Positions 6,761-16,384 of a stretch of DNA of 39,609 bases are shown one piece after another. How positions within the stretch are numbered: the stretch's first letter is position 1; each line of letters begins with the position of its first letter. The stretch is from NCBI GenBank assembly GCA_022825135.1, contig JAJDYN010000031.1, forward strand, positions 1 through 39,609, written 5' to 3'. This DNA is from Gemmatimonadota bacterium. Lineage in GTDB: Bacteria > Gemmatimonadota > Gemmatimonadetes > Longimicrobiales > Gaopeijiaceae. The notes beneath the pieces were generated by a model, which saw only the letters and a program-made list of their open reading frames with translations, had not been told where the DNA came from and searched no databases. The position numbers and the translations under genes are program-made.

Positions 6761-8169
6761 ACACAGCGACCAGAGGCGTCCCCGCGCGCCGACCGGTTCC
6801 CGCGCTTCCGCTCCTGCCCCGGCGGGTCGCCGTGCTGGCATGTCTGGCGCTGGGGTGGGCCGTCACCGCCAGACCGGCGCACGCCCAGGCCTTCGAACTG
6901 CCCCCGATCCCCATCGACACCTTCTCGCTCGACAACGGGCTGCGCGTGATCGTGAGCGAGGATCACTCGGCGCCGGTGGTGGCGGTCCACATGTGGTACC
7001 ACGTCGGCAGCGCGCACGAGGTTCCGGGCAGGACCGGGTTCGCGCACTTCTTCGAGCACCTGGTTTTCGAGGAGACCGAGAACCTGGGCAACGGCGACTT
7101 CGCTCGCCTGGTCAACAACGCCGGCGGGACGTACAACGGCACCACCTCGACCGACCGCACGGCGTATTTCGAGACCCTCCCCTCGAACCGGGTCAACCTG
7201 TCCCTCTGGCTGCACGCGGAGCGCATGGCCCGCCTGGTGGTGAGCGAACGCGGCTTCGAGAACCAGCGCGAAGTGGTGAAGGAGGAGCGCCGCCTGCGCA
7301 TCGACAACCAGCCGTACGCGCAGGCGAACATCATTCTGGATTCGCTTTCCACCGACTACGAGCCCTACCGGCACACGCCGATCGGCTCCATGGAGGATCT
7401 CGACGCGGCCACCACGGACGACGTGAAGGACTTCTACGAACGCTACTACGTGCCCAACAACGCGACCCTGGCCGTGGTCGGCGCGGTGACCACCGGCCAG
7501 ATCCGCGCGCTGGCGGAGGAGTATTTCGGCGCGATTCCCCGGGGGCAGGACGTGCCGCCGCTTCCCGATCCGCCGGTCACGCCCCGCACCGACGGCGAAC
7601 GCACGGCTTCGGTCAGCGACGAGCACGCGCAGCTGCCGTTCCTCTACATGGGATACAACGTGCCGGAGGCCGGCCACCCGGACGTATTCCCGCTCGCGGT
7701 GCTTTCCCAGGTGTTCAGCGCGGGCGAGAGCAGCCGCCTGCACCAGCGCCTGGTCAAGCAGGACGAGCTGGCTCCGGTCGTCATCTCGGGGCTGCAGCAG
7801 CGGCTGGGATCCGGACTCATGCTGTTCGGCAGCCTGCCGCACGCCGGCGGCAACATCGAAGAGATCCGGGCCGTCATCGAGGAAGAGATCGAGAAGCTCA
7901 AGGCCGACGGCATCACCGAGCGCGAGCTGGAGAAGGCGCTCAACCAGCAGCGCGCCTCGCAGGTTGCCAGCCGCATGACGGTCAATGCCAAGGCCAACAT
8001 CCTGCAGTCCTTCGCGCTCACGTACGGCGATCCCTTCGAGGTCAACAACGTGCTCGCGCACTACGAGGCGGTGACCCTCGACGACGTCCTGAACGTCGCC
8101 CGCAAATACCTCGTTCCCGAGAACCGGACCGTGGTCGTCGCCCGGCCCACCGGAGGAGTGATCCCATGA
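6757..8169 (+). CDS. M16 family zinc metallopeptidase, catalytic partner, secreted
   Basis: 470 residues from a GTG that overlaps the uvrA stop codon. An N-terminal basic and hydrophobic segment ending ARPAHAQA is a signal peptide, so it acts in the periplasm or at the envelope. The inverted zinc motif of the M16 (pitrilysin / processing-peptidase) family is present, H97-F-F-E-H101, with the third ligand Glu in VVKEERR near residues 176-177. M16 enzymes cut peptides inside a clamshell chamber made of two M16 subunits. Here the next gene, overlapping by four bases, encodes an M16 protein without the zinc motif, so the pair should form one heterodimer. A later ATG at 6841 is possible but would lose part of the signal peptide. 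Confidence 0.93.
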   Translation: MNTATRGVPARRPVPALPLLPRRVAVLACLALGWAVTARPAHAQAFELPPIPIDTFSLDNGLRVIVSEDHSAPVVAVHMWYHVGSAHEVPGRTGFAHFFEHLVFEETENLGNGDFARLVNNAGGTYNGTTSTDRTAYFETLPSNRVNLSLWLHAERMARLVVSERGFENQREVVKEERRLRIDNQPYAQANIILDSLSTDYEPYRHTPIGSMEDLDAATTDDVKDFYERYYVPNNATLAVVGAVTTGQIRALAEEYFGAIPRGQDVPPLPDPPVTPRTDGERTASVSDEHAQLPFLYMGYNVPEAGHPDVFPLAVLSQVFSAGESSRLHQRLVKQDELAPVVISGLQQRLGSGLMLFGSLPHAGGNIEEIRAVIEEEIEKLKADGITERELEKALNQQRASQVASRMTVNAKANILQSFALTYGDPFEVNNVLAHYEAVTLDDVLNVARKYLVPENRTVVVARPTGGVIP

Positions 8170-10307
8170 ACGCACATCGCCTGAACGCGCGTCGCATGAG
8201 GTCCTGCCGGGATCGGACCAGGCGCGGTGTGCCTGTCCCGGCGGTCCTGATGCTGCTGAGCCCCGGAATCGCCGCCGCGCAGCAGGGCCCTCCCGAGCCG
8301 CTGCCGCTCGACGACATCCCGTTTCCGGCCTTCGAGGAGCGTCTGCTGTACAACGGGGCCGACCTGATCGTGGTGCCTCACGACGAGCAGCCGTACGTGA
8401 CCGTGAACCTCGTGGTGCGGGCGGGCAGCGCCGCCGATCCCCGCAACCGCGCCGGCGTGGCGGCGATGGTGGCCAGCCTGCTGAACAAGGGCACGGATAC
8501 CCGGACCGCGCTGGGAATCGCCGACGCCACCGACCACATCGGCGCGAACCTGTCCGCGGCCGCGGGCGACGACTGGACGAGTGTGGTTCTCGGCGTCGTG
8601 ACCTCCCAGCTCGACGCCGGCCTCGAACTCCTGGGCGACATCGTCGTCAACCCGAACTTCCCCGAGGAGGAGATCGACCAGTACCGTCAGCAGACGGTCA
8701 CCGGCCTGCAGGTGCAGCTCGGCTCGCCCGGATTCCTGGCCAGCCGGGAATTCCAGCAGGCGGTGTACGGACGTCATCCCTACGGGCTGCTCCCCACGCC
8801 CGCAAGCATCGAGCGGATCCGGCGCTCCGACCTGATCGCCTACCACCTGCGCCACTACAAGCCCACCAACTCGCTCGTGGTGGTCGCAGGCGACGTGACC
8901 GTGGACGACATCGAAACCCGCCTCAACGAGGCGCTGGCCGACTGGGAGCCCGGTCCCTCGCGGCCCCCCACGTACTTCGACATCCCCGCGCGCGAGGAGA
9001 AGGAGATCATCCTGGTGCACCGGCCGGAGTCGGTGCAGTCCACCATCCTGGTCGGACAGTCCGCCATGAAGGGCGACCACGAGGACTGGATGCCGCTCAA
9101 CCTGGGCAGCCGCGTACTGGGAGGCTCCAGCACCGGCCGCCTCTTCCAGGTGCTGCGCGAGGACAGGGGCTGGACCTACGGATCGTACACGTCCGCCGTG
9201 CGCAAGCGCGATCTGGGCTACTTCCTCGCCAACGCCGAGGTGCGCAGCGAAGTCACCGACAGCGCCCTGGCGGAGCTGCTCAACCAGGTCGACCTCATCC
9301 GCTCCGAGCCGGTTCCCGACGAGGAGCTGGCGGATGTGCGGGACTATCTCATCGGGTCGTTTCCGCGAACCATCGAGACCCCGCAGGCGATCGCCGACCA
9401 GGTCGCGACCTATCGTTTGCGGGGCCGCTCAACCGAGGAACTGGTGTCGTACCGCGACCGGGTCGCGGCGGTGGCGCCCGAGGACATCCAGAACGCGCTC
9501 GTGGAGCACTTCGATCCGGAGCGCGCCGTGGTCGTGGTGGTGGGCGACGCCACCAGGGTCCGCTCGAACCTCACGCGTTTCGGCCGCGTGCGCATGGTCG
9601 ACGCGGAGGGCAACCAGCTCACCATCGACGATGTCGAGGTGAGGGATTCCGACATCGCCTACGACCCCTCGGTGCTCGAGCCCGGCATCTGGAGATACCG
9701 ATTGATGGTGCGGGATCGGCAGATCGCGGATATGGAGCGGGTGCTGGGCTTCGCCACCCGCAACGACGAACGCGCGATGTCTCTGACTACGACGGTTCGG
9801 GTAAGCTATCTGGATCAGGTTTCCACCGAGATCTCGGAAGTGTTCTTCTCGCCGCGCAGTTTCCGGCCCATCGCCCAGGTGGTCCGCCTCGCAACCCCTC
9901 AGGGCCAGGGAACAGCCGAGATCGAGATTGACGGGGAGCGCGTGACGGGACGGGCGAGCGGGACCGGTCAGGAGGACCGCGAGATCGAGACCGAGGTCGT
10001 GCGCGGCGCGTTGCTGGGCGACATGGCCGAACTGGTCGCGTCGATGTCGGAACTGGAGGAGGGGCAGGAGATCCGTTTCCCGGTGGTGTCCCTCAACGGC
10101 CGCGCCCGCACCGTTACCATGCGCGTGCGCGGGACGACCGAGATGACGGTGCCGGCCGGAACCTTCGAGGTCGTCGAGATCGGCTTCAGCGGCGGTCGGC
10201 GGAGCGAGCGGGCGTACTTCACCGTGGACCGTCCCCGCATGCTGGTGCGGCTGGAAACCACCGGATCGCCAGTGGCCGTCGAGCTGGTGGAGATCCCCGG
10301 AGGGTAG
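8166..10307 (+). CDS. M16 family non-catalytic subunit with an extra C-terminal domain, secreted
   Basis: 713 residues, starting in an ATGA overlap with the catalytic M16 gene. A signal peptide ends near AAAQQGPP. Residues to about 475 follow the two-lobed M16 fold (FEERLLYNGADLIVVPHDE, then RSDLIAYHLRHYKPTNS and YRDRVAAVAPEDIQ), but where the zinc motif should stand the sequence is MVASLLNKGT, with no HxxEH, so this subunit cannot cut peptides itself. From about residue 480 a further beta-rich region of roughly 230 residues follows (IWRYRLMVRDRQ … TVPAGTFEVVEIGFSG … VAVELVEIPGG), resembling DUF3108-type envelope domains. That added domain is not standard for M16 proteins. Well-spaced regulatory repeats follow the stop codon. 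Confidence 0.9.
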   Translation: MNAHRLNARRMRSCRDRTRRGVPVPAVLMLLSPGIAAAQQGPPEPLPLDDIPFPAFEERLLYNGADLIVVPHDEQPYVTVNLVVRAGSAADPRNRAGVAAMVASLLNKGTDTRTALGIADATDHIGANLSAAAGDDWTSVVLGVVTSQLDAGLELLGDIVVNPNFPEEEIDQYRQQTVTGLQVQLGSPGFLASREFQQAVYGRHPYGLLPTPASIERIRRSDLIAYHLRHYKPTNSLVVVAGDVTVDDIETRLNEALADWEPGPSRPPTYFDIPAREEKEIILVHRPESVQSTILVGQSAMKGDHEDWMPLNLGSRVLGGSSTGRLFQVLREDRGWTYGSYTSAVRKRDLGYFLANAEVRSEVTDSALAELLNQVDLIRSEPVPDEELADVRDYLIGSFPRTIETPQAIADQVATYRLRGRSTEELVSYRDRVAAVAPEDIQNALVEHFDPERAVVVVVGDATRVRSNLTRFGRVRMVDAEGNQLTIDDVEVRDSDIAYDPSVLEPGIWRYRLMVRDRQIADMERVLGFATRNDERAMSLTTTVRVSYLDQVSTEISEVFFSPRSFRPIAQVVRLATPQGQGTAEIEIDGERVTGRASGTGQEDREIETEVVRGALLGDMAELVASMSELEEGQEIRFPVVSLNGRARTVTMRVRGTTEMTVPAGTFEVVEIGFSGGRRSERAYFTVDRPRMLVRLETTGSPVAVELVEIPGG

Positions 10308-10330
10308 ACGTCCCAACAGACCCTGTCCGC

Positions 10331-10383
10331 GTGTTGCAAAACGCAAAATGCAACACCACGTTGCTTTTCCGGATTTGCAACAC
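10331..10383. promoter_or_regulatory. Two tandem GTTGC-N12-GCAAC operator-like sites
   Basis: GTGTTGCA (10331-10338) and TGCAACAC (10349-10356) form a perfect 8-bp inverted repeat. A second pair, GTTGC (10360-10364) and GCAAC (10377-10381), repeats the same half-sites with the same 12-base gap, exactly 27 bases further on. The AT-rich sites stand out from their GC-rich surroundings. They lie 24-76 bases after the M16 stop and upstream of a lipoprotein gene (start 10548). Spaced tandem dyads of this type are typical of activator sites, for example of NtrC-type enhancer-binding proteins, but I found no well-spaced sigma-54 box after them, so the regulator is unknown. Confidence 0.5.
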
Positions 10384-10447
10384 CGCTCGGAGGGTCCGCC
10401 CATGGCAGGCATCGCCGGTCTCCGCGGCGTCGGTTTCGAGGGGCCGC

Positions 10448-10480
10448 AAACGTAGCTCTCCCCTACGTTTTCTGTTATTT
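10448..10480 (+). terminator. Hairpin followed by a T-rich run
   Basis: AAACGTAG (10448-10455) pairs perfectly with CTACGTTT (10463-10470) around CTCTCCC, and TCTGTTATTTT follows. This could be an intrinsic terminator for the M16 operon, 140 bases after its stop, or an attenuator ahead of the lipoprotein gene. The stem is AT-rich for a terminator. Confidence 0.4.
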
Positions 10481-10547
10481 TCAACAGGTTCCGCAGGACC
10501 GCCGGATCGTCGGCCCCCAATGCGTTTCATTTCACGAGGAGAAGGGG

Positions 10548-10904
10548 ATGAGGCACGTTCTCGCCATTCTCGCTCTGTCCGGAGTCCTGGCGGCGTGCGC
10601 CGGCGTGCAGTTGCCCCCCAAGGCGGGTCCGGAAGAAGTCGAAGTCATCGTTCCCGCGATGGGACAGGCCGCCCGCGAAGGCTATCGGACGATCGGTCCG
10701 GTTACGGCCCGCGCGCCTCTGGGCACATCCAACGAGGACATGCTGCTGATGCTGCGGACCGAAGCCGCGGCGCTCGGCGCGGATGCCATCATCTTCGAGC
10801 GCATCGAAGACACCACGCGCAGCCAGGCGACCGCCGACATCGGCCGCAACCAGGGACTCATCGGCCACGCGCTCGCCATCTACTATCCGGCGCCGGGCAC
10901 CTGA
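10548..10904 (+). CDS. Small lipoprotein, RcsF/DUF4156-like
   Basis: 118 residues. The N-terminus MRHVLAILALSGVLAAC is a lipoprotein signal with the lipobox LAAC and lipidated Cys17, so the mature protein is anchored in a membrane facing the periplasm. The mature part (GYRTIGPVTARAP … MLRTEAAALGADAIIFERIED) matches the general pattern of small envelope-stress lipoproteins of the RcsF/DUF4156 type, in which LR-x-EA-x-x-LGA-x-A is typical. Starts 5 bases after a strong ribosome binding site GAGGAGAAGG. The tandem operator-like sites and hairpin upstream suggest its own regulation. Function beyond envelope location is not established. Confidence 0.75.
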   Translation: MRHVLAILALSGVLAACAGVQLPPKAGPEEVEVIVPAMGQAAREGYRTIGPVTARAPLGTSNEDMLLMLRTEAAALGADAIIFERIEDTTRSQATADIGRNQGLIGHALAIYYPAPGT

Positions 10905-11001
10905 GGCCCATCAGGGCGCTTCGTCCCGTCCTCGTCGCGGATGAGGGCGGGGCCGGCCGGCAGCGTGCTCCCGCACGCGTAAACCCCCACGAGGCATCTG
11001 C

Positions 11002-13530
11002 ATGGATTCCGCCCCCGGAGAACGGATACTCGCGCGGCTCCTTGAAGACGAAATGAGGGAGTCGTTCATCGATTATTCGATGAGCGTCATCGTGCGCCGC
11101 GCGCTCCCCGATGTCCGCGACGGCCTGAAGCCGGTACACCGTCGCATCCTCTACGCCATGAGCGAGCTGGGGCTCGGCCCCACGCGCCCCTACAAGAAGA
11201 GCGCGACCGTCGTCGGCGAGGTGCTGGGCAAGTACCACCCGCACGGCGACTCGGCGGTCTACGACTCCATGGCGCGCATGGTGCAGGACTTCTCGCTGCG
11301 CTATCCGCTGGTCGACGGCCAGGGCAACTTCGGCTCGATCGACGGGGATTCCCCCGCGGCCTACCGCTACACCGAGGCGCGGCTCACCCCGCTGGCGACG
11401 CAGCTGCTTACCGACATCGACGAAGAGACCGTCGACTTCATCCCCAACTTCGACGGGCGCATCGACGAGCCCACGGTGCTGCCCGCGCGCGCGCCCAACC
11501 TGCTCGTCAACGGCAGCTCGGGGATCGCGGTGGGGATGGCCACCAACATCCCGCCCCACAACCTGCGCGAGGTGGTCGACGCGACCATCGCGCTGATCGA
11601 GAACCCGGACCTCCCCCAGGAGGTGCTGGAGAGCATCGTCACCGGGCCCGACTTCCCCACCGGCGCCTTCATCTGCGGCCGCCGCGGCATCCGCGACGCC
11701 TACCGCACCGGCCGCGGCCGCATCGTGATGCGCGCCCGCACCGACGTGGAGGAGGCCGGCAAGGGGCGCAACGCCCGCATCGTCGTGCGCGCGATCCCGT
11801 TCATGGTGAACAAGACCCGCCTGATCGAGCAGATCGCCCAGATGGTGCGCGAGAAGAAGCTCACCCAGGTGTCGGCGCTGCGCGACGAGTCCGACCGCGA
11901 CGGCATGCGCATCGTGATCGAGCTGAAGCGCGGCACCGTGCCCCAGGTGGTGCTCAACCTGCTCTACAAGCACACCCAGATGCAGGCGACCTTCGGCACC
12001 ATCCTGCTCGCGCTGGTCAACGGCGTGCCCCGGGTGATGGGGCTGCGCGAGATCCTCTTCCACTTCGTGGATCACCGGCACGACGTGGTGGTGCGGCGGA
12101 GCGAGTTCAGGCTGGCGAAGGCGCGCGAGCGCGAACACATCCTTGAGGGCCTCAAGATCGCGGTCGACAACATCGACCGGGTGATCGCCATCATCCGCTC
12201 CTCGCCCGATACCGGGACCGCGATGGCGCGCCTGAGGGCGGAGGAGTTCTCCGCCCGCCTCACGGAGCGTCAGGCCGAGGCCATCCTCAACATGCGCCTG
12301 GCCCGGCTCACGGGCCTCGAAATCGACAAGCTCGAGCGGGAGCTGGCCGACGTGCGCGCGGTCATCGCGGAGCTGGACGAAATCCTCTCCAGCAGGCCGC
12401 GGCGCATGCAGATCATCGTCGAGGAGCTGCGGGAGGTCGCGAAGAGGTTCGGGGACGACAGGAGGACCGAGATCCTCACCGGCGTGGCCGACCTGGAGAT
12501 GGAGGACCTCATCAAGGACGAGGAGGTCGTGCTGACGGTGAGCCGGCAGGGCTACCTGAAGCGCATCCCGCTGACCACGTACCGCGCGCAGCGGCGCGGC
12601 GGGCGCGGGCTCAAGGGCATGGCCACCAAGGACGAGGACGAGGTCGGGCATCTCTTCGTGGCCAACACCCACGACTACCTGATGATCTTCACCCGGTCGG
12701 GGAAGTGCCACTGGATCAAGGTCTGGGAGGCGCCCGACGCGGGGCGCTATTCGCGCGGCAAGCCGGTCGTCAACCTGCGCGACATCGACCCGGACGACGC
12801 GATCGCAGCGTTCGTGCCGGTGCGCACCTTCGCGCCGGACTGCCATCTGCTGTTCTGCACCCGCAAGGGCGTCGTCAAGAAGACCCCGCTGTCGGCGTAC
12901 GGCAACGTCCGCGTGGTGGGCATCCACGCCATTCGGGTGGATGAGGACGACGAGCTGATCGACGTGCAGATCACGGACGGCGCCAGCGAGGTCCTCCTGG
13001 CCACGCGCGCCGGCAAGGCCATTCGCTTCCGCGAGTCGGATGTGCGTCCCATGGGACGGGTGGCGCGCGGGGTGAACGGCATTCGCCTGCGGGGAGACGA
13101 CGAGGTGGTGGGCATGATGGTCCCCTCCGAGGACTCGTCGATCCTGGTGGCCACGCGGGGCGGCATGGGCAAGCGGTCGGCGGTCGCGGAGTATCCGCTG
13201 CACCGGCGCGGCGGGTTGGGCGTCATCAACATGAAGACGACCGACAGGACGGGCCCGGTGGTGGCGGTGAAGGCCGTGCACCCGTCCGACGAGCTCATGC
13301 TGGTGACGCGCAACGGCGTGGTGAACCGGCAGCGGGTGGAGGAGATCCGCGTGATCGGCCGGGCGACCCAGGGTGTGCGCCTGCTGAACCTGGACGAGAA
13401 CGACGAGCTGGTCGACCTCGCGCGCGTGATGGGCGACAACGGGGACGAGGCCGCCCCCGAGGCCGGAGACGGCGGTCTGGACGGTGGCCGGGAGGCGGTT
13501 TCCGGCGCCGGCCGGGAGAGCGCCGGGTGA
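11002..13530 (+). CDS. gyrA: DNA gyrase subunit A
   Basis: 842 residues. GyrA cuts and reseals DNA while gyrase introduces negative supercoils; it works as an A2B2 complex with GyrB, which is not in the window. The catalytic tyrosine is Y123 in RYTEARL. The quinolone-determining region [10 protein letters not shown] keeps Ser84 and Asp88 (Escherichia coli 83 and 87), the sensitive form. The C-terminal wheel domain has the GyrA box Q530-R-R-G-G-R-G536, which separates gyrase from topoisomerase IV. The C-terminal tail is acidic and glycine-rich ([13 protein letters not shown]). Its TGA overlaps the GTG of the following dehydratase gene. Confidence 0.96.
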   Translation: MDSAPGERILARLLEDEMRESFIDYSMSVIVRRALPDVRDGLKPVHRRILYAMSELGLGPTRPYKKSATVVGEVLGKYHPHGDSAVYDSMARMVQDFSLRYPLVDGQGNFGSIDGDSPAAYRYTEARLTPLATQLLTDIDEETVDFIPNFDGRIDEPTVLPARAPNLLVNGSSGIAVGMATNIPPHNLREVVDATIALIENPDLPQEVLESIVTGPDFPTGAFICGRRGIRDAYRTGRGRIVMRARTDVEEAGKGRNARIVVRAIPFMVNKTRLIEQIAQMVREKKLTQVSALRDESDRDGMRIVIELKRGTVPQVVLNLLYKHTQMQATFGTILLALVNGVPRVMGLREILFHFVDHRHDVVVRRSEFRLAKAREREHILEGLKIAVDNIDRVIAIIRSSPDTGTAMARLRAEEFSARLTERQAEAILNMRLARLTGLEIDKLERELADVRAVIAELDEILSSRPRRMQIIVEELREVAKRFGDDRRTEILTGVADLEMEDLIKDEEVVLTVSRQGYLKRIPLTTYRAQRRGGRGLKGMATKDEDEVGHLFVANTHDYLMIFTRSGKCHWIKVWEAPDAGRYSRGKPVVNLRDIDPDDAIAAFVPVRTFAPDCHLLFCTRKGVVKKTPLSAYGNVRVVGIHAIRVDEDDELIDVQITDGASEVLLATRAGKAIRFRESDVRPMGRVARGVNGIRLRGDDEVVGMMVPSEDSSILVATRGGMGKRSAVAEYPLHRRGGLGVINMKTTDRTGPVVAVKAVHPSDELMLVTRNGVVNRQRVEEIRVIGRATQGVRLLNLDENDELVDLARVMGDNGDEAAPEAGDGGLDGGREAVSGAGRESAG

Positions 13531-14501
13531 CGGTTCCGTCGCTCGAAAGCGTACGTGCGGCGGCGGCGCGCCTGGAGGGCGTGGCGGTGCGTACCCCGCT
13601 GCTCTGGTCCCCCGAACTTTCCGACGAGGTGGGCGCGAGCGTGCGCCTGAAGTGCGAGTCGCTCCAGCGCTGCGGCGCCTTCAAGCTGCGCGGGAGCTAC
13701 AACTTCATCTCCCGGCTCTCCGACGAGGACGTGGCGCGCGGGGTGATCACCTACTCCTCCGGCAACCACGCCCAGGGGGTCGCGCTGGCGGCCCGCATCC
13801 GCGGGGTGCGCGCGGTGGTGGTCATGCCGACCACGGCGCCGGCCGTGAAGCACCGGGGCGCGGCCCGGCTGGGAGCCGAGGTCGTCTTCGAGGGCACGAC
13901 TTCGGTGGAGCGCCGCGCCCGGGCGGAGGAGATCGCCGCCGCCGAGGGGCTGGTGATCGTTCCGCCCTTCGACCATCCGCACATCATCTCGGGCCAGGGC
14001 ACGGTGGGCCTGGAGATCGCCGCGGACTGGCCCGAGGTGGACACCGCCATCGTTCCCATCGGTGGCGGCGGCCTGGCGGCGGGCACGGCGGTGGCGCTGC
14101 GGGCCCTGCGCCCCGGCATGCGCATCATCGGGGTGGAGCCCGAGGGGGCGCCGTCGATGCGGGCCGCGCTCGACGCCGGCCGGGTGGTGCGCATCGACCG
14201 CATCGACACCATCGCGGACGGACTCGCGCCGGTGCAGGTGGGCGACCTCACCTACGCGTTGGTGCGCGACCTGGTGGACGAGGTGGTGCTCGTGTCCGAC
14301 GACGCCATCCGGGAGGCGGCCGTCTTCCTGCTTGAGCGCGCCAAACTGGTGGCCGAGTTCTCCGGGGCGGCCACGGTGGCGGCGTTGCGGTCGGGAGCCG
14401 CGGGCTCCGGCGACCTGGTCGCGGCCGTGATCAGCGGCGGCAACGCCGACGTCGCTGCTCTGGTGGCGTGCGCAGGGTCGCCGGCGAAAGTCCCGGATTA
14501 G
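13527..14501 (+). CDS. PLP-dependent threonine/serine dehydratase (or serine racemase)
   Basis: 324 residues from a GTG that overlaps the gyrA stop (GTGA). It belongs to the fold-type II PLP enzymes: the Schiff-base lysine is K53 in [10 protein letters not shown], the substrate loop is SSGNHAQG, and the phosphate-binding glycine loop is GGGGLAAG. These enzymes remove water and ammonia from threonine or serine, giving 2-oxobutanoate or pyruvate; close relatives racemise serine. The protein lacks the C-terminal ACT-like regulatory domain of biosynthetic IlvA, so it is more like the catabolic TdcB form or a racemase. Sequence alone does not separate these. Confidence 0.9.
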   Translation: MTVPSLESVRAAAARLEGVAVRTPLLWSPELSDEVGASVRLKCESLQRCGAFKLRGSYNFISRLSDEDVARGVITYSSGNHAQGVALAARIRGVRAVVVMPTTAPAVKHRGAARLGAEVVFEGTTSVERRARAEEIAAAEGLVIVPPFDHPHIISGQGTVGLEIAADWPEVDTAIVPIGGGGLAAGTAVALRALRPGMRIIGVEPEGAPSMRAALDAGRVVRIDRIDTIADGLAPVQVGDLTYALVRDLVDEVVLVSDDAIREAAVFLLERAKLVAEFSGAATVAALRSGAAGSGDLVAAVISGGNADVAALVACAGSPAKVPD

Positions 14502-14542
14502 CCGAGTCAAGTGAACTTGGTCCGTCTCCAGCCCGACCCGTC

Positions 14543-15229
14543 GTGAAACGGCTCATCCTCTTCGACGTGGACGGCACCCTGGTGTGGGGTGGACCGGCCA
14601 AGGACGCGTTCACCCATGCGCTGGTGGAGGTGTACGGCACCACCGGTCCGGTGAACCTGGTGTCGTTCGCGGGCAGGACCGACCCGCAGATCGCGCGCGA
14701 ACTCCTGCGCAAGGCGGGGCTGGACGATGCCCGCATCGACGAGGGGCTGCCCCGGCTGTGGACGCTCTACCCGCGTGAACTCGAGCGGCGCCTGCCCGCA
14801 AAGCCCGTCACGGTGCTGGCGGGCGTGCGCGACCTGCTGGCGGCGTTGGAAGACCGCGAGGACGTGGCGATGGGCCTGGTCACCGGCAACATCCGCGAGG
14901 GCGCGCGCCTGAAACTGGGTTCGGCCGGGCTGGCGGCGGCCGCGTTCCCCGCGGGCGGGTTCGGCTGCGACCGGGAGAGCCGCAACCACCTGCCCGCCGT
15001 TGCGGTCGGCAGGGCGGAGCGGGTGTGGGGGATGCGCTTCCCGCCGGAGTCGGTGGTCGTCGTGGGGGACACCCCGCTCGACGTGGAATGCGGCCGCCAC
15101 TTCGGGGCGCGCACCTTCGCCGTGGCCACCGGCCACTTCAGCGCGGCGGAACTGGCGGCCGCGGGCGCGGACCACGTCGCGACCGACCTGACCTGCACCC
15201 GTGACGTGGTCGACGTGCTGATGGCGTAG
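14543..15229 (+). CDS. HAD-superfamily phosphatase (phosphoglycolate phosphatase-like)
   Basis: 228 residues from a GTG (reading MKRLILFDVDGTLVWGG); the frame extends upstream to 14468, but the extra N-terminus is not family-like. HAD motifs are complete: nucleophile in DVDGT, Thr/Asn motif in LVTGN, a lysine in ARLKLG, and the acidic motif GDTPLDVEC. A helical cap lies between motifs I and II, typical of the Gph/beta-phosphoglucomutase subfamily. It hydrolyses a small phosphorylated metabolite in the cytoplasm; the exact substrate cannot be read from the sequence. It follows the dehydratase gene on the same strand by about 40 bases. Confidence 0.88.
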   Translation: MKRLILFDVDGTLVWGGPAKDAFTHALVEVYGTTGPVNLVSFAGRTDPQIARELLRKAGLDDARIDEGLPRLWTLYPRELERRLPAKPVTVLAGVRDLLAALEDREDVAMGLVTGNIREGARLKLGSAGLAAAAFPAGGFGCDRESRNHLPAVAVGRAERVWGMRFPPESVVVVGDTPLDVECGRHFGARTFAVATGHFSAAELAAAGADHVATDLTCTRDVVDVLMA

Positions 15230-15382
15230 CCCGGGGGCGGCGCCCATCTTGTGCGCGGGTTCGCCGACGCGCCAAGTTTAGCCTGCGGCCGGAGGTGCGG
15301 GTCGCACATCGTGCCCGCCATCCCGTCACGCGGCCAGACGCGCGTGGCTTTATCGACAACGACCGGCGACGGAGTAGCGGAG

Positions 15383-16129
15383 ATGTCCAGCAGAGCACGG
15401 CAGCGAAAGGAAAAGAGGCAGAAGCCCACGGGCGGCGGCGTCAAGCGCCTTTACCTCATCCTCGGCGGGGTGGCGCTCATAGGCGTGGTGGCAGCGGTCT
15501 ACACGACCGGCTCGACGGTGTTCAGCAACGCCGTCACCGAGCCCGTGGACCTGGGCGACCTGTCCGACGAAGAGCTCGTCAACCTGGCGTACGGCAGCGA
15601 ACTGGGAGACCCGGACGCTGCCATCTCGGTCGTGGAGTTCGGGGACTACCAGTGTCCGGGCTGCGCCATGTTCGCCTCCGGGGTCAAGCCCCTCATCGAA
15701 CTGAACCTGGTCGGCACGGGGCGGGCGAAGTTCGTCTTCTACGATCTGCCGCTGGTGGGCATTCACTCCAACTCGTTCCTCGCGTCGCGAGCGTCCCACT
15801 GTGCCGGGGACCAGGACGGCTACTGGGAATACCACACCACGCTCTTCGACAATCAGTTCTCGTGGGCGGCCTCGGGCGATCCGGTGGGGAACTTCGTCGG
15901 ATATGCCCGTGCACTCGGGCTCGACGACGACGCCTTCCGCGACTGCCTCAACTCGGACCGGCACGCCGACAGGGTCACCGCCAACCTGCGCCTCGCCGGC
16001 GCGCTCAGCCTGACCAGCACCCCGAGCGTTCTGGTCAGCCGTGGGAGCGGAGCCGCGAGAAGGCTGCCGGACACCAGCTACACCACGATCGAGGACGCGG
16101 TCGAGCAGCTGACGGAAGGCGAGCCATGA
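15383..16129 (+). CDS. Membrane-anchored DsbA-like thioredoxin-fold protein
   Basis: 248 residues from the ATG at 15383, preceded by AGCGGAG. A very basic N-terminus (RARQRKEKRQK) is followed by one membrane helix, about residues 24-45, placing the rest in the periplasm. The thioredoxin fold has the redox motif C91-P-G-C94 in GDYQCPGC and a cis-proline in TSTPSVLV. This is the Thioredoxin_4/DsbA-like pattern, so it probably makes or rearranges disulfides in exported proteins. Two further cysteines (SHCAG, FRDCLN) are seen in the helical insert. The stop overlaps the next small gene (ATGA). Confidence 0.88.
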   Translation: MSSRARQRKEKRQKPTGGGVKRLYLILGGVALIGVVAAVYTTGSTVFSNAVTEPVDLGDLSDEELVNLAYGSELGDPDAAISVVEFGDYQCPGCAMFASGVKPLIELNLVGTGRAKFVFYDLPLVGIHSNSFLASRASHCAGDQDGYWEYHTTLFDNQFSWAASGDPVGNFVGYARALGLDDDAFRDCLNSDRHADRVTANLRLAGALSLTSTPSVLVSRGSGAARRLPDTSYTTIEDAVEQLTEGEP

Positions 16130-16335
16130 GCGGTGGCGCGACCGCTACGGTGCGCCTGGTGTTCGTCGACGGAGGGGTCTATCACCACGAGGACGTCCGG
16201 GTGCCCAGCGCCGGTCTGAACTCGAGCGAACGCCTCATCGACTGCCTCCGCGAAGACCCGGACGTGCTCGGCGATCTCTACGTGGACCTCAAGCGGCTGT
16301 GTGCCGCGTACCGGGTGGAGGACGGGGGAGAGTAG
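16126..16335 (+). CDS. Small conserved-looking protein of unknown function
   Basis: 69 residues, beginning in an ATGA overlap with the thioredoxin-fold gene, which supports it as a real, coupled gene. The sequence (ATVRLVFVDGGVYHHEDVRVPSAG, then helical ERLIDCLREDPDVLGDLYVDLKRL) suggests a small beta-beta-alpha fold without signal peptide. No family recognised. Its job may relate to the upstream thiol protein, but only position suggests this. Confidence 0.65.
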   Translation: MSGGATATVRLVFVDGGVYHHEDVRVPSAGLNSSERLIDCLREDPDVLGDLYVDLKRLCAAYRVEDGGE

Positions 16336-16353
16336 GAGAGCGAAAGCAGGCAT

Positions 16354-16370
16354 CCGGGCGTTCAGCCCGG
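16354..16370. terminator. Hairpin between convergent operons
   Basis: CCGGGC (16354-16359) pairs with GCCCGG (16365-16370) around GTTCA, in the 49-base gap between the end of the plus-strand operon and the end of the minus-strand operon. There is no T-run on either side, so it would be a weak or Rho-assisted bidirectional stop signal. Confidence 0.35.
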
Positions 16371-16384
16371 GTCGTCGAGGCAGG

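Noticed and set aside
3746..6841. Very long minus-strand open frame opposite uvrA
   Set aside because: Mirror of the GC-rich uvrA coding frame; composition (Gly, Ala, Arg, His rich) and lack of any domain mark it as a shadow.
10403..10418. Possible sigma-54 promoter TGGCAGGCATCGCC after the tandem dyads
   Set aside because: The GG to GC spacing is 10 instead of 12 bases, so it does not fit a -24/-12 promoter.
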